Assembly (NCBI RefSeq): GCF_000834635.1 | Contig: NZ_JXQV01000005.1 | Location: 186,001 to 250,000, forward strand | Length of the DNA: 64,000 nucleotides | Direction of reading: 5' to 3' | DNA from: Agrobacterium tumefaciens | GTDB taxonomy: Bacteria; Pseudomonadota; Alphaproteobacteria; Rhizobiales; Rhizobiaceae | Shown here: positions 19,207 to 28,972 of the stretch, piece by piece | How the letters are laid out: every line of letters begins with the position of its first letter | Numbering within the stretch: position 1 is the first letter of the stretch | Position numbers and translations under genes: made by a program | Notes under the pieces: model-generated | The model's database searches: none | What the model was told of the DNA's origin: nothing | The model's input: the letters and a program-made list of their open reading frames with translations, nothing else

Positions 19207-20987
19207 ACGGCACCTCCCAAATAGGCGGCGATAACGGCCGGATGGTTTCGCACCTCCTGCGGCTTTCCGTCAGCAATCAACGTGCCGAAATCCAGAACCA
19301 CAAGCTGGTCCACAAGTCCCATGACGAAGCCCATATCATGCTCGACAAGCAACACGCTGACGCCCTCCTCGCGCAGTTTTTTCAAAAGAGCGGCAAGCTC
19401 CTGCTTTTCCGCATGCCGCAGACCGGCAGCTGGTTCATCCAGCAACAAGAGTGAAGGATCTGCAGCAAGAGCGCGTGCAATTTCGAGGATACGTATCTGT
19501 CCAAGCGCGAGATCTCCCGCTGGCCTGTGCATCAGCGCTCCGAGACCAACACGCTCCACCTGCCTTGCAGCTTCCGCCAGCAAGGTCGCTTCCTCTGCCC
19601 GCTCCGCCCTGATGAAACTGCGCAAGACACCCGCCGAGCCGCGCAGATGCGCGCCCAACGCCACATTTTCCAGCACGGACATGTCTGGTAGAACCTTGGC
19701 ATGCTGGAAGGTACGGGCGATGCCGTATCGGGCGATCTTACGCGGATTAAGGCCTGAAATCGGCTGTCCTCGATAAGTGACCTTGCCCGCTGTCAAACCG
19801 AGGATCCCGGTGATCAGATTGAACGTCGTGCTTTTGCCCGCTCCATTCGGCCCGATCAACCCAACGATTTCACCGGCATTGATCCGGAAGCTGACGTCAT
19901 TGACGGCAACCAGGCCACCAAACTGCTTGCGCGCATTTTCCACCGTCAAAAGCGGCGCACCGCGTTCCGGCATTGAGCGACGGTCAAGATCACCATGATT
20001 TTTTGCAAGCTTGCGCTCCGGCTTGCGCAAACCGGCCCACTTTGTGGCCAGTGGCCAGAGCCCGTCACGCGCAGCTTGCAGGATCGCCACGAGCAGCAAG
20101 CCGAACACCACCATTTCCACGTTCGTCGCCGTTCCGACAAGCCCCGGCAGGAACCGCTGGAGAACCTCTTTCAGCACAAGAATGACGGCTGAGCCGAACA
20201 CTGCACCCCAAACATGCCCGGCACCGCCAACCACGGCCATCAGCAGATATTCGATACCCATGTTCAGGCCAAACGGCGTTGGATTGACCGACCGCTGCAT
20301 ATGCGCATAGAGCCAGCCGGACAGTGCCGCGAGAACACCCGCCAGGACGAAGACCGTGAGCTTGGCGCGCACGATGTTAACACCAAATGCTTCTGCCGCC
20401 TGCGCACCGCCGCGCAGGGCGCGAATGGCGCGGCCGATGCGGGAGTCCAGCAGATTGACCGCCCCGATCGACACGAGGATGACGAAGCTCCAGATGATGT
20501 AGAAGATCGATTGGCTGCTGATGAAGGAATAGCCAGCCACAGATAGCGGTGGGATGGAGGTAATCCCGTCATAACTCCCCAGGAATTCGATTTTTCCGAA
20601 GAGATAATAGAGCGCCAGACCCCAGGCGATGGTTCCGAGCGGCAGAAAATGGCCTGACAGCCGCACCGTGATGAAGCCCAGTAAAAATGCCGTCAGGGCG
20701 CCTATTAGCAGAGAGAGCGGCAATGTCAGCCATGGAGAAACGCCATAGGCTGTGGTCAGAACAGCCGTGGTATAGGCTCCGAAGCCGCAGAAGGCAGCCT
20801 GGCCGAACGATGTCAGTCCGCCAACGCCCGTCAGCAGCACGAGACCGATGGCGACCAGAGAGGCAAGTCCGATATTGTTCATCAGCGTCAGCCAGAACGG
20901 CGGAACTGGCAACAGCGGAAAGATGGCAAGCACAAGCAGGCCCGAGAGAGGAAGAATGTGTGTTTTCGCGCTACGCATCATCATCAA
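19203..20987 (-). CDS. Fused LivM-LivG permease-ATPase
   Basis: 594 residues in one chain: a LivM-type permease (about 1-320, eight or more hydrophobic segments, with [14 protein letters not shown] and [17 protein letters not shown]) followed by a LivG ATPase (about 345-594, Walker [10 protein letters not shown], signature [15 protein letters not shown], Walker [19 protein letters not shown]). LivM and LivG are usually separate, but this fusion is known in some proteobacterial aromatic-acid transporters. Overlaps livF- and livH-type genes by 4 bp each. Confidence 0.92.
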   Translation of the reverse strand: MMMMRSAKTHILPLSGLLVLAIFPLLPVPPFWLTLMNNIGLASLVAIGLVLLTGVGGLTSFGQAAFCGFGAYTTAVLTTAYGVSPWLTLPLSLLIGALTAFLLGFITVRLSGHFLPLGTIAWGLALYYLFGKIEFLGSYDGITSIPPLSVAGYSFISSQSIFYIIWSFVILVSIGAVNLLDSRIGRAIRALRGGAQAAEAFGVNIVRAKLTVFVLAGVLAALSGWLYAHMQRSVNPTPFGLNMGIEYLLMAVVGGAGHVWGAVFGSAVILVLKEVLQRFLPGLVGTATNVEMVVFGLLLVAILQAARDGLWPLATKWAGLRKPERKLAKNHGDLDRRSMPERGAPLLTVENARKQFGGLVAVNDVSFRINAGEIVGLIGPNGAGKSTTFNLITGILGLTAGKVTYRGQPISGLNPRKIARYGIARTFQHAKVLPDMSVLENVALGAHLRGSAGVLRSFIRAERAEEATLLAEAARQVERVGLGALMHRPAGDLALGQIRILEIARALAADPSLLLLDEPAAGLRHAEKQELAALLKKLREEGVSVLLVEHDMGFVMGLVDQLVVLDFGTLIADGKPQEVRNHPAVIAAYLGGAV

Positions 20988-22018
20988 TCCTCCTCATGGT
21001 GGCCGGCACCGAAGGACAGCCATACCAGCACGGGTATGATGAGCCCGAAGACGATGACTTCCTTGTACGCGCTGGCAAAAAACGAAGAAAAGGCTTCCAC
21101 AAGGCCGACGCCGATGGCCGCAATGGCCGTCAACGGAAAATTACCGAGACCACCCAGAATGGCGGCGACGAACCCTTTGAGGCCTATCAGGAAGCCCGTA
21201 TCGTAGTAGATTGTTGTAACGGGTGCGATCAGAACGCCAGAAATCGCGCCGATAATGGCAGCGAGAATGAGCGCCGTTACGCCCGTCAACTGTGTGCGGA
21301 CACCAACAAGCCTTGCACCCAGCCGATTGATGGCCGTTGCGCGCAACGCTTTGCCCAAAAGCGTCTTTTCAAAGAACAGGTACAGCCCGACCATAATGAG
21401 GATCGTGGTGCCGTAGATCCAGAGGCTTTGCGTTGTAACAACCACCGGGCCGACCAGAAAACTGCCATCCGCCAGTGGCTTTGCGCGCAAGCCTTCAGGA
21501 CCGAAAAAGATCAACCCCAGCCCCATCATGAACAAATGGACGCCGATGGAGGCAATCAGCAGCATCAGCACCGACGCATCCACCAGCGGACGGTAGACGA
21601 TGCGATAAATGTAATATCCCATCGGAGCGATAATGATGATCGCCATTGCTGCGCGCAAAAGCGCAGGAAGCTGAAGCGGAGCAACAAGCGCAACCAGGGC
21701 GTAGATGGCAACCGGCAGGACAATGTTGATCAGCAGTGCCCGCAAGAGAGACGGCAGGGCAAAACCCCGTCGCATGTCCCAGAGATCCAGCACCATCGCC
21801 GCAGCGCCGAATGCGATCAGCATCGGTGCCGTTCCCGGTATCTTGCCACTATCAAGCAGGGCAAGCGACAGCGCGCCATAGGCGACGAATTCGCCCTGCG
21901 GTATGAAGATGATGCGGGTTACCGCAAACACAAGAACCAGCGCCAACCCTAAAAGTGCGTAAATTGCACCATTGGTCACGCCGTCCTGGATCAGAAAGGT
22001 CGCAATTGTTGCGTCCAC
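20984..22018 (-). CDS. LivH-type ABC transporter permease
   Basis: 344 residues, hydrophobic throughout, with the LivH motif [21 protein letters not shown] near the N-terminus and [24 protein letters not shown] near the C-terminus. Somewhat longer than the usual LivH of about 290-300 residues because of an extended middle part. 96 bp downstream of the binding-protein gene with a hairpin between them. Confidence 0.92.
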   Translation of the reverse strand: MDATIATFLIQDGVTNGAIYALLGLALVLVFAVTRIIFIPQGEFVAYGALSLALLDSGKIPGTAPMLIAFGAAAMVLDLWDMRRGFALPSLLRALLINIVLPVAIYALVALVAPLQLPALLRAAMAIIIIAPMGYYIYRIVYRPLVDASVLMLLIASIGVHLFMMGLGLIFFGPEGLRAKPLADGSFLVGPVVVTTQSLWIYGTTILIMVGLYLFFEKTLLGKALRATAINRLGARLVGVRTQLTGVTALILAAIIGAISGVLIAPVTTIYYDTGFLIGLKGFVAAILGGLGNFPLTAIAAIGVGLVEAFSSFFASAYKEVIVFGLIIPVLVWLSFGAGHHEED

Positions 22019-22065
22019 GTCAGTTCCCCAATGTATTGATTATGATTTTTTAGCTGCAAAGCGTC

Positions 22066-22102
22066 ATGAAGCTGCGCCGCGATTGTCAGGACGCAGCTTC
22101 AT
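22066..22102 (-). other. Intercistronic hairpin after binding-protein gene
   Basis: Perfect 11-bp stem ATGAAGCTGCG / CGCAGCTTCAT with a 15-base loop, in the only sizeable gap of the operon. It is not followed by a T-run on the minus strand. Such hairpins often protect the 3' end of a binding-protein message and lower readthrough to the permease genes. Confidence 0.6.
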
Positions 22103-22114
22103 CGTTTGAGCAAA

Positions 22115-23272
22115 CTATTTGAGGAGGTTGAATTTGCCGTCCTTTGCGGTCAGCAACACGATGCCCCGATCATCAAGCCCATAGTGATCCGTTGCTGAGA
22201 ACTGGAAAACACCATGCGTTGCTGGAAACGGGCCACCGGCCTCAATGGCGGCACGCAAGGCATCGCGAAATTCCTTGGTGCCGGGCTTGGCCTTGGCAAG
22301 CGCCACAGGCACAGCCTTTTTCAGGATGATCAGAGCATCCTGCATATGAGAACCAAACTGCGTGCGCGTACCGGCACCATATTTGGTTTCATAGGCCGTT
22401 ACATAGGCGAGACCCTCGGCTTTCGTTTCAGAGGTGTCAGGCTGGTCTTCCGCCACCATGACGGGGCCGGACGCAAACACGGTGTTTTCCACGCTCTTGC
22501 CCGCAATGCGCAGGAAGTCGAAGGTAACAGCACCGATTGTTTGATAGATTGGTCCCGTGAAGCCACGCTCACGCAACCCAAGCTGTGGAAGTGCGGCGCC
22601 AGTGCCTGACGCGCCAATCAGAACAGCATCCGGACGTGACGCGACCACCTTCAGAACCTGGCCCGCCACAGACGTATCCGGTCGGGCATAGCGTTCATCC
22701 GAAACCATGGTGAGCCCGTATTCGCCGCCAAGCTTCTTGAATTGATCAACCCACTGGTTGCCGTAGGAATCCGAGAAGCCGATGTAGCCGAGCGTCTTCA
22801 CACCGTCGGCCTTCATTTTCGCAAACAGATGGCGGGACACGAGCTCGGCGCTTTGTGGCAACACGAAACTGTAGCCCTGCGCGACCGGCGGCGGCAATGG
22901 CGAAGGAGCCAGATGCGGAACGCCCGCTTCCTTGGCAACGCCTGCAACGGCAATAGCCCCCGGCACCAGTGCGGAACCGATGATGACATCAGCCTTATCG
23001 TCATTGGCGAAACGTCGCGCATTCGTGGTAGCAAGCGACGGGTCACCCGCATCATCGAGCATGATCACCTTCAGCTTTTCGCCACCGATTTCGGAAGGCC
23101 AAAGCTCGACAGAATTCTTGAGCGGAATTCCAAGCGCAGCACCCGGGCCTGTCGTTGGAATGGTCACGCCGATGGTGATATCAGCAAATGCTGGAAGCGA
23201 CGATAGCGTCAGTGCGACGCTTGCCAGGGCTCCCAACCTGGTCAATGCACGGCCAGTCATAGAATGTCTCAT
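22115..23272 (-). CDS. LivK-type periplasmic binding protein, likely for aromatic acids
   Basis: 385 residues with a signal peptide ending SLPAFA (about residue 30) and a type I periplasmic-binding fold (ITIGVTIPTTGPGAALGIPLKN, DDAGDPSLATTNARR, GYIGFSDSYGNQWVDQF). The fold matches family 6 binding proteins. The gene overlaps the acyl-CoA dehydrogenase gene by 4 bp and is fourth from the fcs end of the operon, which argues for a ligand such as ferulate, coumarate or their dihydro forms. Ligand is inference. Confidence 0.88.
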   Translation of the reverse strand: MRHSMTGRALTRLGALASVALTLSSLPAFADITIGVTIPTTGPGAALGIPLKNSVELWPSEIGGEKLKVIMLDDAGDPSLATTNARRFANDDKADVIIGSALVPGAIAVAGVAKEAGVPHLAPSPLPPPVAQGYSFVLPQSAELVSRHLFAKMKADGVKTLGYIGFSDSYGNQWVDQFKKLGGEYGLTMVSDERYARPDTSVAGQVLKVVASRPDAVLIGASGTGAALPQLGLRERGFTGPIYQTIGAVTFDFLRIAGKSVENTVFASGPVMVAEDQPDTSETKAEGLAYVTAYETKYGAGTRTQFGSHMQDALIILKKAVPVALAKAKPGTKEFRDALRAAIEAGGPFPATHGVFQFSATDHYGLDDRGIVLLTAKDGKFNLLK

Positions 23273-24915
23273 GTCGTTCTCCCGTTAACATGCGATGTGA
23301 ATGATGGAGAGACGCCGATGGCGCTCTCATATCGGCTGATTTCGTGGTGGTTTTCCTCAAGCGGCAAGCGCAGGGAAAGCCATGCGGCTACGGCATCCCA
23401 CGCCGTGCGCATGTATTGATCTGCATGGTAGAATGCAGCTTCCGGCTCGCCAGACAGGCGCTCCATGTTTTCTGTCATGGCCAGAAGCCTTGCCAGCGCA
23501 CTGGTTGCCGCAGGGCTTGCATCGTGCCGGGCCGTATTGGCAATGTCCCGCTCGACCAGTGTTGCAAACGCCGCAAGGCCGCGGCCTTCATCGCGCCATA
23601 GCCTTCGCGTCAGGAAATCCAACGCCTGCATGCCGGTCGTGCCCTCATAGATGGACATGATACGGCTATCGCGCAGATATTGTTCTACCGGCCACTCTCG
23701 CGTGTAGCCCGCCCCACCCAGGACCTGAATGGACCGGCTAGCACAATCGAACCCGATCTCGGCTCCAAAATTCTTGACCATAGGCAGAAGCCATGCGGCG
23801 AAATCGGCAAAGAAGGCACGCCGTTCCGGATTCTCGGAATGTTGCGCCAGATCCATCGCCGCTGCCAGTTCAAGAACGGCGGCGCGCAATGTCTCGGTCT
23901 GACGGCTCAAAATAACCAGTTGCCGCTTCACATCGGGATGGGCCGCAATCGCAACTGGCCTCTCATTGGCCGCACCGCCCTGCCGCCGTTCCCGCGCATA
24001 GGCATGGGCTATGTCAGATGAGGCAGAAGCAATACCTAAGCCTTGGCACCCCGTCGTCAGCCGCATGCGCTCTATCATGGTAAAAAGCTGCGGCAGACCA
24101 TTGCCTTCCCGCCCGAGCAGTATGGCGTTGGCGGCATCAAAACGCAAAGTGCAGGTGGGAGAGCCGTGAAGCCCCATCTTTTCTTCTATCCGCTCGACCG
24201 TAATGGCATTGCGCTCATCATCGAAGCGATCCGGCACCAGAAACAGACTTAGACCTTTTGTTCCCGGCTGGTCGTTGGTTCGCGCCAGAAGACAATGGCC
24301 GATCCTTGATGTGATGTCGTGGTCACCGAAGGATATCCAGCACTTGGTGCCTGTCACCTGCCACTGGCCGTGGCTGAGCGTGCCGCGCGTGCGCACCCGC
24401 CCGACATCGGAACCGGCATCAGGCTCCGAGATGCAGATGGTGGCCGACCACTCACCGGACAGCAATTTGCCGATCCATTCAGCTTTCGTGTCCTCATCTG
24501 CCGCCCGCGCAAGCAGAAATGCTGCGCCACGCGATGAGCCCGCCAGCATCATCAGGGAAACACAGGCGCGCTCGAAAAGCGGCGCACAGGCCGCCTGCAA
24601 TGTTTGCGGCAGACCTTGACCGCCAACATCTTCAGGCAAATCCATGCCGAGCCATCCGGCTTCACAGAAGCGGCGATACGCATCGGCAAAACCCGGCGGG
24701 GTCTTCACCCTGCCATCGAGCAACCTGCATCCTTCACGATCCCCGATGCTGTTGAGCGGCGCCAGCACCGTTTCGGCAAAAGCCGCCGCCTCAGACACAA
24801 TCGCGCGCATCGTGCTCTCATCCAGTTCGGGAAAGCGTGCGCCTACATCTTGCCAGCTGGGTGTTTTGGCCAGCAGATCAAGCGTTCTTTCGACTTGCTG
24901 TTCAAAACCCGTCAT
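23269..24915 (-). CDS. Acyl-CoA dehydrogenase, DmdC-like long form
   Basis: About 548 residues, longer than ordinary acyl-CoA dehydrogenases and like the 3-methylmercaptopropionyl-CoA dehydrogenase group. Seen: CISEPDAGSDVG and KCWISFGDHD (FAD and substrate region), GYTREWPVEQYLRDSRIMSIYEGTTGMQALD (C-terminal family signature with the likely catalytic Glu in YEGT). The start at 24915 (MTGFEQQ) has GAGGT upstream. In this operon it could oxidise dihydroferuloyl- or dihydrocoumaroyl-CoA to the cinnamoyl-CoA, feeding saturated side chains into the pathway; this is inference. Confidence 0.87.
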   Translation of the reverse strand: MTGFEQQVERTLDLLAKTPSWQDVGARFPELDESTMRAIVSEAAAFAETVLAPLNSIGDREGCRLLDGRVKTPPGFADAYRRFCEAGWLGMDLPEDVGGQGLPQTLQAACAPLFERACVSLMMLAGSSRGAAFLLARAADEDTKAEWIGKLLSGEWSATICISEPDAGSDVGRVRTRGTLSHGQWQVTGTKCWISFGDHDITSRIGHCLLARTNDQPGTKGLSLFLVPDRFDDERNAITVERIEEKMGLHGSPTCTLRFDAANAILLGREGNGLPQLFTMIERMRLTTGCQGLGIASASSDIAHAYARERRQGGAANERPVAIAAHPDVKRQLVILSRQTETLRAAVLELAAAMDLAQHSENPERRAFFADFAAWLLPMVKNFGAEIGFDCASRSIQVLGGAGYTREWPVEQYLRDSRIMSIYEGTTGMQALDFLTRRLWRDEGRGLAAFATLVERDIANTARHDASPAATSALARLLAMTENMERLSGEPEAAFYHADQYMRTAWDAVAAWLSLRLPLEENHHEISRYESAIGVSPSFTSHVNGRTT

Positions 24916-24922
24916 GGCGCCG

Positions 24923-25684
24923 CTACCTCGGCTGCATGCGAATGGCACCATCCAGACGGATGACCTCACCATTCACATATTGGTTTTCGATCAGGTAACG
25001 CACCGTGTCGGCAAACTCGGCGGGATCCCCCAACCTTGCCGGATAAGGTATTGCAGAAGCCAGACTATCCTGTGCTTCCTGCGGCAGGCCGTGCAAAAGT
25101 GGTGTGAGGAAAAGCCCGGGTGCCACCGTGTTGACGCGAATGCCAAAACGGGAAAGTTCGCGTGCGGCAGGAAGGGCCATCGATACAATTCCGCCTTTCG
25201 AGGCGGCATAGGCCACCTGCCCTATCTGCCCTTCGAAAGCGGCGACGGAAGCTGTATTGACGATGACACCACGCGCCTTGTCGTCTCGCTCCTCAGCCTT
25301 TGCCATATAGGCCGAAGCCAATCGCATCATATTGAACGTGCCGATAAGATTGACGCTGATGACGCTTTGGAATGCGGCCAGCGGCATTGGCCCCTCACGC
25401 CCCAGAATGCGGGCGGCAGGCCCAATGCCCGCGCAATTCACCAAAATTCGCAAGCCATCGCCGGCCTGAGCCGCCTGCGCCAAGACCTTCTCGGCATCGT
25501 CCTCACGCGTCACATCGCCAGCAACCGCTGAGCCGCCAATTTCGCTGGCCACCTTGACGGCAGCGTCAGCGTTACGGTCAAACACATGCACGATTGCACC
25601 CTTGGAGGCCAGAAGGCGCGCAACGGCTTCACCCAGACCAGACCCTCCACCCGTGACCACAGCACTTGAGCCTTCGATTTTCAT
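24923..25684 (-). CDS. SDR-type 3-hydroxyacyl-CoA dehydrogenase
   Basis: 253 residues, classical short-chain dehydrogenase: TGGGSGLG cofactor motif at residues 11-18, NCAG, NTAS and YAASK active site. The overall pattern (KIEGSSAVVTGGGSGLG, PYPARLGDPAEFADTVRYLIEN) resembles type II 3-hydroxyacyl-CoA dehydrogenases. In the beta-oxidative ferulate route it would oxidise 4-hydroxy-3-methoxyphenyl-beta-hydroxypropionyl-CoA to the keto thioester. It overlaps fcs by 4 bp. Confidence 0.88.
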   Translation of the reverse strand: MKIEGSSAVVTGGGSGLGEAVARLLASKGAIVHVFDRNADAAVKVASEIGGSAVAGDVTREDDAEKVLAQAAQAGDGLRILVNCAGIGPAARILGREGPMPLAAFQSVISVNLIGTFNMMRLASAYMAKAEERDDKARGVIVNTASVAAFEGQIGQVAYAASKGGIVSMALPAARELSRFGIRVNTVAPGLFLTPLLHGLPQEAQDSLASAIPYPARLGDPAEFADTVRYLIENQYVNGEVIRLDGAIRMQPR

Positions 25685-27537
25685 GCCGCGATTTCCTTTT
25701 CGGCCAGAATGACGTCGGGCGATCCCAGATAAAGAGTTTCCACAAGATCCTTGCGGTGAGACAGCATGGCGCGCTGGTTCAGCGAACCCTTGTCCGTGAT
25801 CTCACCCTTGTCGATACGAGGCGCTTCCCGGATGATGAGCAGACGCGCGACCCGTGTGGCAGAGCCAGTGGCACGCATTTGATGGCTCTTCAAACGGGTC
25901 GCGAGCGCGTGCCTGACATCAGGATGCGCAAAAATTTCCTCATCCGTCATGGTGCTGGCCTCTGCCCCAATGATCTCACGCATTGAAGGCAAAGAGGCAA
26001 CGACAAGCGCGCCCAACTCCGCGCGGTTTTCGCCGGTGATGACGGCATCGCATATCAGTCCGCCGAAATCATCCACCAGTTTCGCCCGCAACTTGCCGAC
26101 GGAAACCCACGTACCCGTCTGAAGCTTGAAGTTTTCTGCGGTGCGACCATCAAAGATGAAGCCTTTTGATGGATCTGCGGGATCGGCAAAACGAACGGCA
26201 TCACCGATCTGGTAGAAACCTTCCTCATCAAAGGCCTTTGTCGTTAGCTCAGGGCTGCGCCAATAACCGGGAGTGATGTTCGGCCCTTTGAGGCGCAACT
26301 CATACTTATCCTCATAAGGTACGAGCTTCATTTCCATGCCCTGAGCGGGAATGCCGATATTGCCCGGCTCGTCCTGGGGATCAGTGCAATAGAGCGCAAA
26401 CGGACCCGTTTCCGTTGCCCCAAGCCCGGTGCCTAAGGGAACGCGAGAGCCAATTGTCTGCTCGGCCATCAAATTCAGCGCATCCCACGTATGCTGCGCC
26501 ATTCCAGCACCCGCATACATCATCAGCTTCAAATCCTTGAAGAAGCTCTGGCGCAAAATCGCGTCGTCGCGCATGGCCTGCACCAGCATCTCATAGCCCG
26601 CCGGCACGTTGAAATACCAGGTCGGCGAGACCTCACGAAGGTTGGCAATGGTTTTGCCAATCATCTGAGGAGACGGCTTACCGTGGTCAATATGATAGGT
26701 GCCACCATTATAAATGGCATTGTTGAAAAGCTTGTTGCCGCCAGCGGTGTGGTTCCAAGGGCTCCAATTCACGATGACGGGCGGCTCGTCGCGCAGAAAC
26801 GCGTAGCAATCCGCAACCATCTCCTGATTGGCACACAACATGCGCTGGGTCTGGATCACGGCCTTTGGAGACCCTGTCGTGCCTGACGTGAAAAGGAACT
26901 TCGCAATCGTATCAGGCCCCGTCCGGCCAAAGGCTTCATCGACAGAAACGGTAGCAGACGTTTGCAGCAAGTCTAAAAACAGATGCGTGTTGCCGCGCCC
27001 CGCCGGTGGATTGCGCAGCACGACGACGGGACTGTTAGCCCCAAAGGAATAATCGACCGCATCCATGAAGCGGCTGCCGTCTTCAACAAAGACGAGGCCG
27101 GGCGTGACTTGATTGGCAATATCACGCAGCTTTTCAAACTCGCCTGAGAATGAGGCATAGCTTGGAGAAACGGCGGCTGAGGGAATGCCAACATGTTGCG
27201 CGCCCAACGCCAAAAGCGCATGCGCGAGGGAGTTTTCGGCCAGGATCACCAGCGGTCGATCGACACTCAATCCCATATTGAGAAGGGCCTGACCAATGCG
27301 CCGAACGCTTTGCAGCGCATCATGATAGGTCACACGCCGCCAGGCATCACCATCACGCTCCGCCATCCAGATGCGGTCTGGCGCAACACGTGCCCAATGC
27401 ACCAATCTGGCATTCATCTTGTCGGGATAAGCGCCAAGCGGATCTTCCCGCCAGACCTTGATTGAGCCGTCATCGCGCTGGCTCCAGCCGAGCTTCGGTG
27501 ACCAGAATTTAACGCGTCCGCTAGCGTTCTCGTTCAT
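25681..27537 (-). CDS. fcs: Feruloyl-CoA synthetase
   Basis: 618 residues, the length of known feruloyl-CoA synthetases. ANL-superfamily motifs are visible: FLFTSGTTGSPKAVIQTQRM (P-loop, A3), PLGTGLGATETGPFA (A5) and YQIGDAVRF (A7), and the C-terminal lysine region RIDKGEITDKGS. The enzyme makes hydroxycinnamoyl-CoA from the acid, ATP and CoA. First gene of the minus-strand operon; GGGAGGA lies just before the ATG. Divergent from the crotonase gene across a 135-bp region with an inverted repeat. Confidence 0.9.
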   Translation of the reverse strand: MNENASGRVKFWSPKLGWSQRDDGSIKVWREDPLGAYPDKMNARLVHWARVAPDRIWMAERDGDAWRRVTYHDALQSVRRIGQALLNMGLSVDRPLVILAENSLAHALLALGAQHVGIPSAAVSPSYASFSGEFEKLRDIANQVTPGLVFVEDGSRFMDAVDYSFGANSPVVVLRNPPAGRGNTHLFLDLLQTSATVSVDEAFGRTGPDTIAKFLFTSGTTGSPKAVIQTQRMLCANQEMVADCYAFLRDEPPVIVNWSPWNHTAGGNKLFNNAIYNGGTYHIDHGKPSPQMIGKTIANLREVSPTWYFNVPAGYEMLVQAMRDDAILRQSFFKDLKLMMYAGAGMAQHTWDALNLMAEQTIGSRVPLGTGLGATETGPFALYCTDPQDEPGNIGIPAQGMEMKLVPYEDKYELRLKGPNITPGYWRSPELTTKAFDEEGFYQIGDAVRFADPADPSKGFIFDGRTAENFKLQTGTWVSVGKLRAKLVDDFGGLICDAVITGENRAELGALVVASLPSMREIIGAEASTMTDEEIFAHPDVRHALATRLKSHQMRATGSATRVARLLIIREAPRIDKGEITDKGSLNQRAMLSHRKDLVETLYLGSPDVILAEKEIAA

Positions 27538-27597
27538 GACTCCTCCCAGACGTCAATCGCGTGTCTAATAGAGTTGCACTCCGTCAACTCGTCAATT

Positions 27598-27630
27598 TTG
27601 TTTACAAGGAAACAATCTATCTGTAAACAA
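27598..27630. promoter_or_regulatory. Candidate MarR (HcaR) operator in fcs-crotonase promoter
   Basis: Perfect 9-bp inverted repeat TTGTTTACA (27598-27606) and TGTAAACAA (27622-27630), 15 bp apart. A nested repeat TTGTTT / AAACAA (27598-27615) has the compact size typical of MarR sites. It lies 61 bp from fcs and about 43 bp from the crotonase start, so it can control both operons. Confidence 0.6.
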
Positions 27631-27672
27631 TCAAATCAACGGAATGCAGATTTGTGTGGGAGGCTTTCACAG

Positions 27673-28467
27673 ATGAGCAATGATCAGCAACGGGATTTTG
27701 TAACTTACGAACTTCGCGGCAACATCGCACTTGTGGGTCTCAACCGGCCCGAAAAACGCAATGCCATCAGCGACGCCTTCGTTGAATCGATCGCCCAGGC
27801 AGTGGCTCGCGCGCAGAACGAGGCAAAGGCTGCCGTTCTGTTTGGCCATGGCGACCATTTCTGCGCCGGTCTGGATCTGGCCGAGCATGTAAAGAAGACG
27901 CCGATCGAGGGCGTGCGCGGTTCGCGTCGTTGGCATGCCGTTTTCGCTGGCATCGAGCATGGCACCATTCCCTGGTTTTCCGCTCTGCATGGCGCTGTGA
28001 TTGGCGGCGGACTGGAGCTTGCAGCATCCACCCATGTGCGCGTGGCTGATAAGGCTGCCTTTTTTGCGCTACCGGAAGGACAGCGCGGGATTTTCGTAGG
28101 CGGCGGTGGCTCTGTGCGCGTCGCACGGTTAACCGGCGTTGCCCGCATGACCGACATGATGCTGACAGGCCGCGTGGTCTCCGCCGATGAAGGCGAGCGC
28201 TGGAACATCGTTCAATATGTGGTTGAGGCAGGAACAGCTGTCGAAAAAGCCATTGCTCTTGCCGAGAAAGCAGCGAGCAACGCTGAAATATCCAATTACG
28301 CCGTGATTAACGCATTGCCACGCATTCAGGATATGGCAAAGGAAGATGGCCTTTTCGTCGAATCCTTCATTTCTTCGTTTACAGCGACAAGCCCTGAAGC
28401 AGAAGAGCGGCTAAGGGCATTCCTCGAAAAGCGCGTTGCCAAGGTAAAAGCGCCGGGCGAGGTCTAG
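27673..28467 (+). CDS. Crotonase-family hydratase for hydroxycinnamoyl-CoA
   Basis: 264 residues of the enoyl-CoA hydratase fold: LNRPEKRNAISDAF, HGDHFCAGLDLAEH (oxyanion hole), HGAVIGGGLELAAS (oxyanion hole) and ALPEGQRGIFVGGGGSVRVARL. I chose ATG at 27673 with GGGAGG nine bases upstream. It is not the feruloyl-CoA hydratase/lyase type as far as I can see; with SDR, thioester hydrolase and Fcs beside it, hydration of feruloyl-CoA to the beta-hydroxy thioester is the best reading. First of three co-directional genes. Confidence 0.85.
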   Translation: MSNDQQRDFVTYELRGNIALVGLNRPEKRNAISDAFVESIAQAVARAQNEAKAAVLFGHGDHFCAGLDLAEHVKKTPIEGVRGSRRWHAVFAGIEHGTIPWFSALHGAVIGGGLELAASTHVRVADKAAFFALPEGQRGIFVGGGGSVRVARLTGVARMTDMMLTGRVVSADEGERWNIVQYVVEAGTAVEKAIALAEKAASNAEISNYAVINALPRIQDMAKEDGLFVESFISSFTATSPEAEERLRAFLEKRVAKVKAPGEV

Positions 28468-28497
28468 AATTCGCTGAGCACACGCAAGGATAAAGAC

Positions 28498-28950
28498 ATG
28501 GAAACGCTGGTCCGGACACCTGAAACCGTCAATTTCGGTCGCTTGAACACGGCCCCCGGCTTCCTGTTACGGCTGGCGCAGCTCAGAGTTTACGAGCAGT
28601 TCTTTTCGCAAGTCGGAGAACATGGTCTCAAGCCGGGCGAGTTTTCGGTTTTATGGGTCATTCGCAACAATCCGGGCATCAGGCAGAGCATTCTCGGCCA
28701 GAGCCTGATGATAAAGCGCGCCCATATGACAAAACTTATCCGCGCGCTGGAAGATCAGGCCCTGCTTTACCGCAATATTCCCGATGAGGACCGGCGAGCA
28801 GTAGAGCTGACGCTGACTGCGAAGGGACAAGAGGAAGCCGATATCGCCTCCGAATGGTTTTTTGCCTACGAGGAAGGTGTCGGTGGGACACTCACGCAAG
28901 CCGAGCGGGACCAGCTGCTATTTCTGCTGCGGAAATTTATCGGCATTTAA
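28498..28950 (+). CDS. hcaR: MarR-family regulator of hydroxycinnamate catabolism
   Basis: 150 residues with a winged-helix core (GLKPGEFSVLWVIRNNPGIRQSILGQSLMIKRAHMTKLIRALEDQALLYRNIPDEDRRAVELTLTAKG, residues about 42-110). MarR proteins of this type (HcaR, FerC, CouR) are released from DNA by the hydroxycinnamoyl-CoA formed by Fcs. It lies between the crotonase and amidohydrolase genes, 30 and 22 bp away, and probably binds the repeat at 27598-27630. The name is given by context. Confidence 0.85.
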   Translation: METLVRTPETVNFGRLNTAPGFLLRLAQLRVYEQFFSQVGEHGLKPGEFSVLWVIRNNPGIRQSILGQSLMIKRAHMTKLIRALEDQALLYRNIPDEDRRAVELTLTAKGQEEADIASEWFFAYEEGVGGTLTQAERDQLLFLLRKFIGI

Positions 28951-28972
28951 ATTCGTTCTGTGGGAGGACATG

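Noticed and set aside
20687-21952. 421-residue open frame antisense to the LivM/LivH-type permease genes
   Set aside because: Composition is rich in Arg, Gln and His with no motif, as expected for the complement of membrane-protein genes.
27673-28467. Reading the crotonase as feruloyl-CoA hydratase/lyase (vanillin-forming)
   Set aside because: The sequence lacks the N-terminal and C-terminal features that I associate with that enzyme, and the SDR and amidohydrolase beside it would then be unnecessary.
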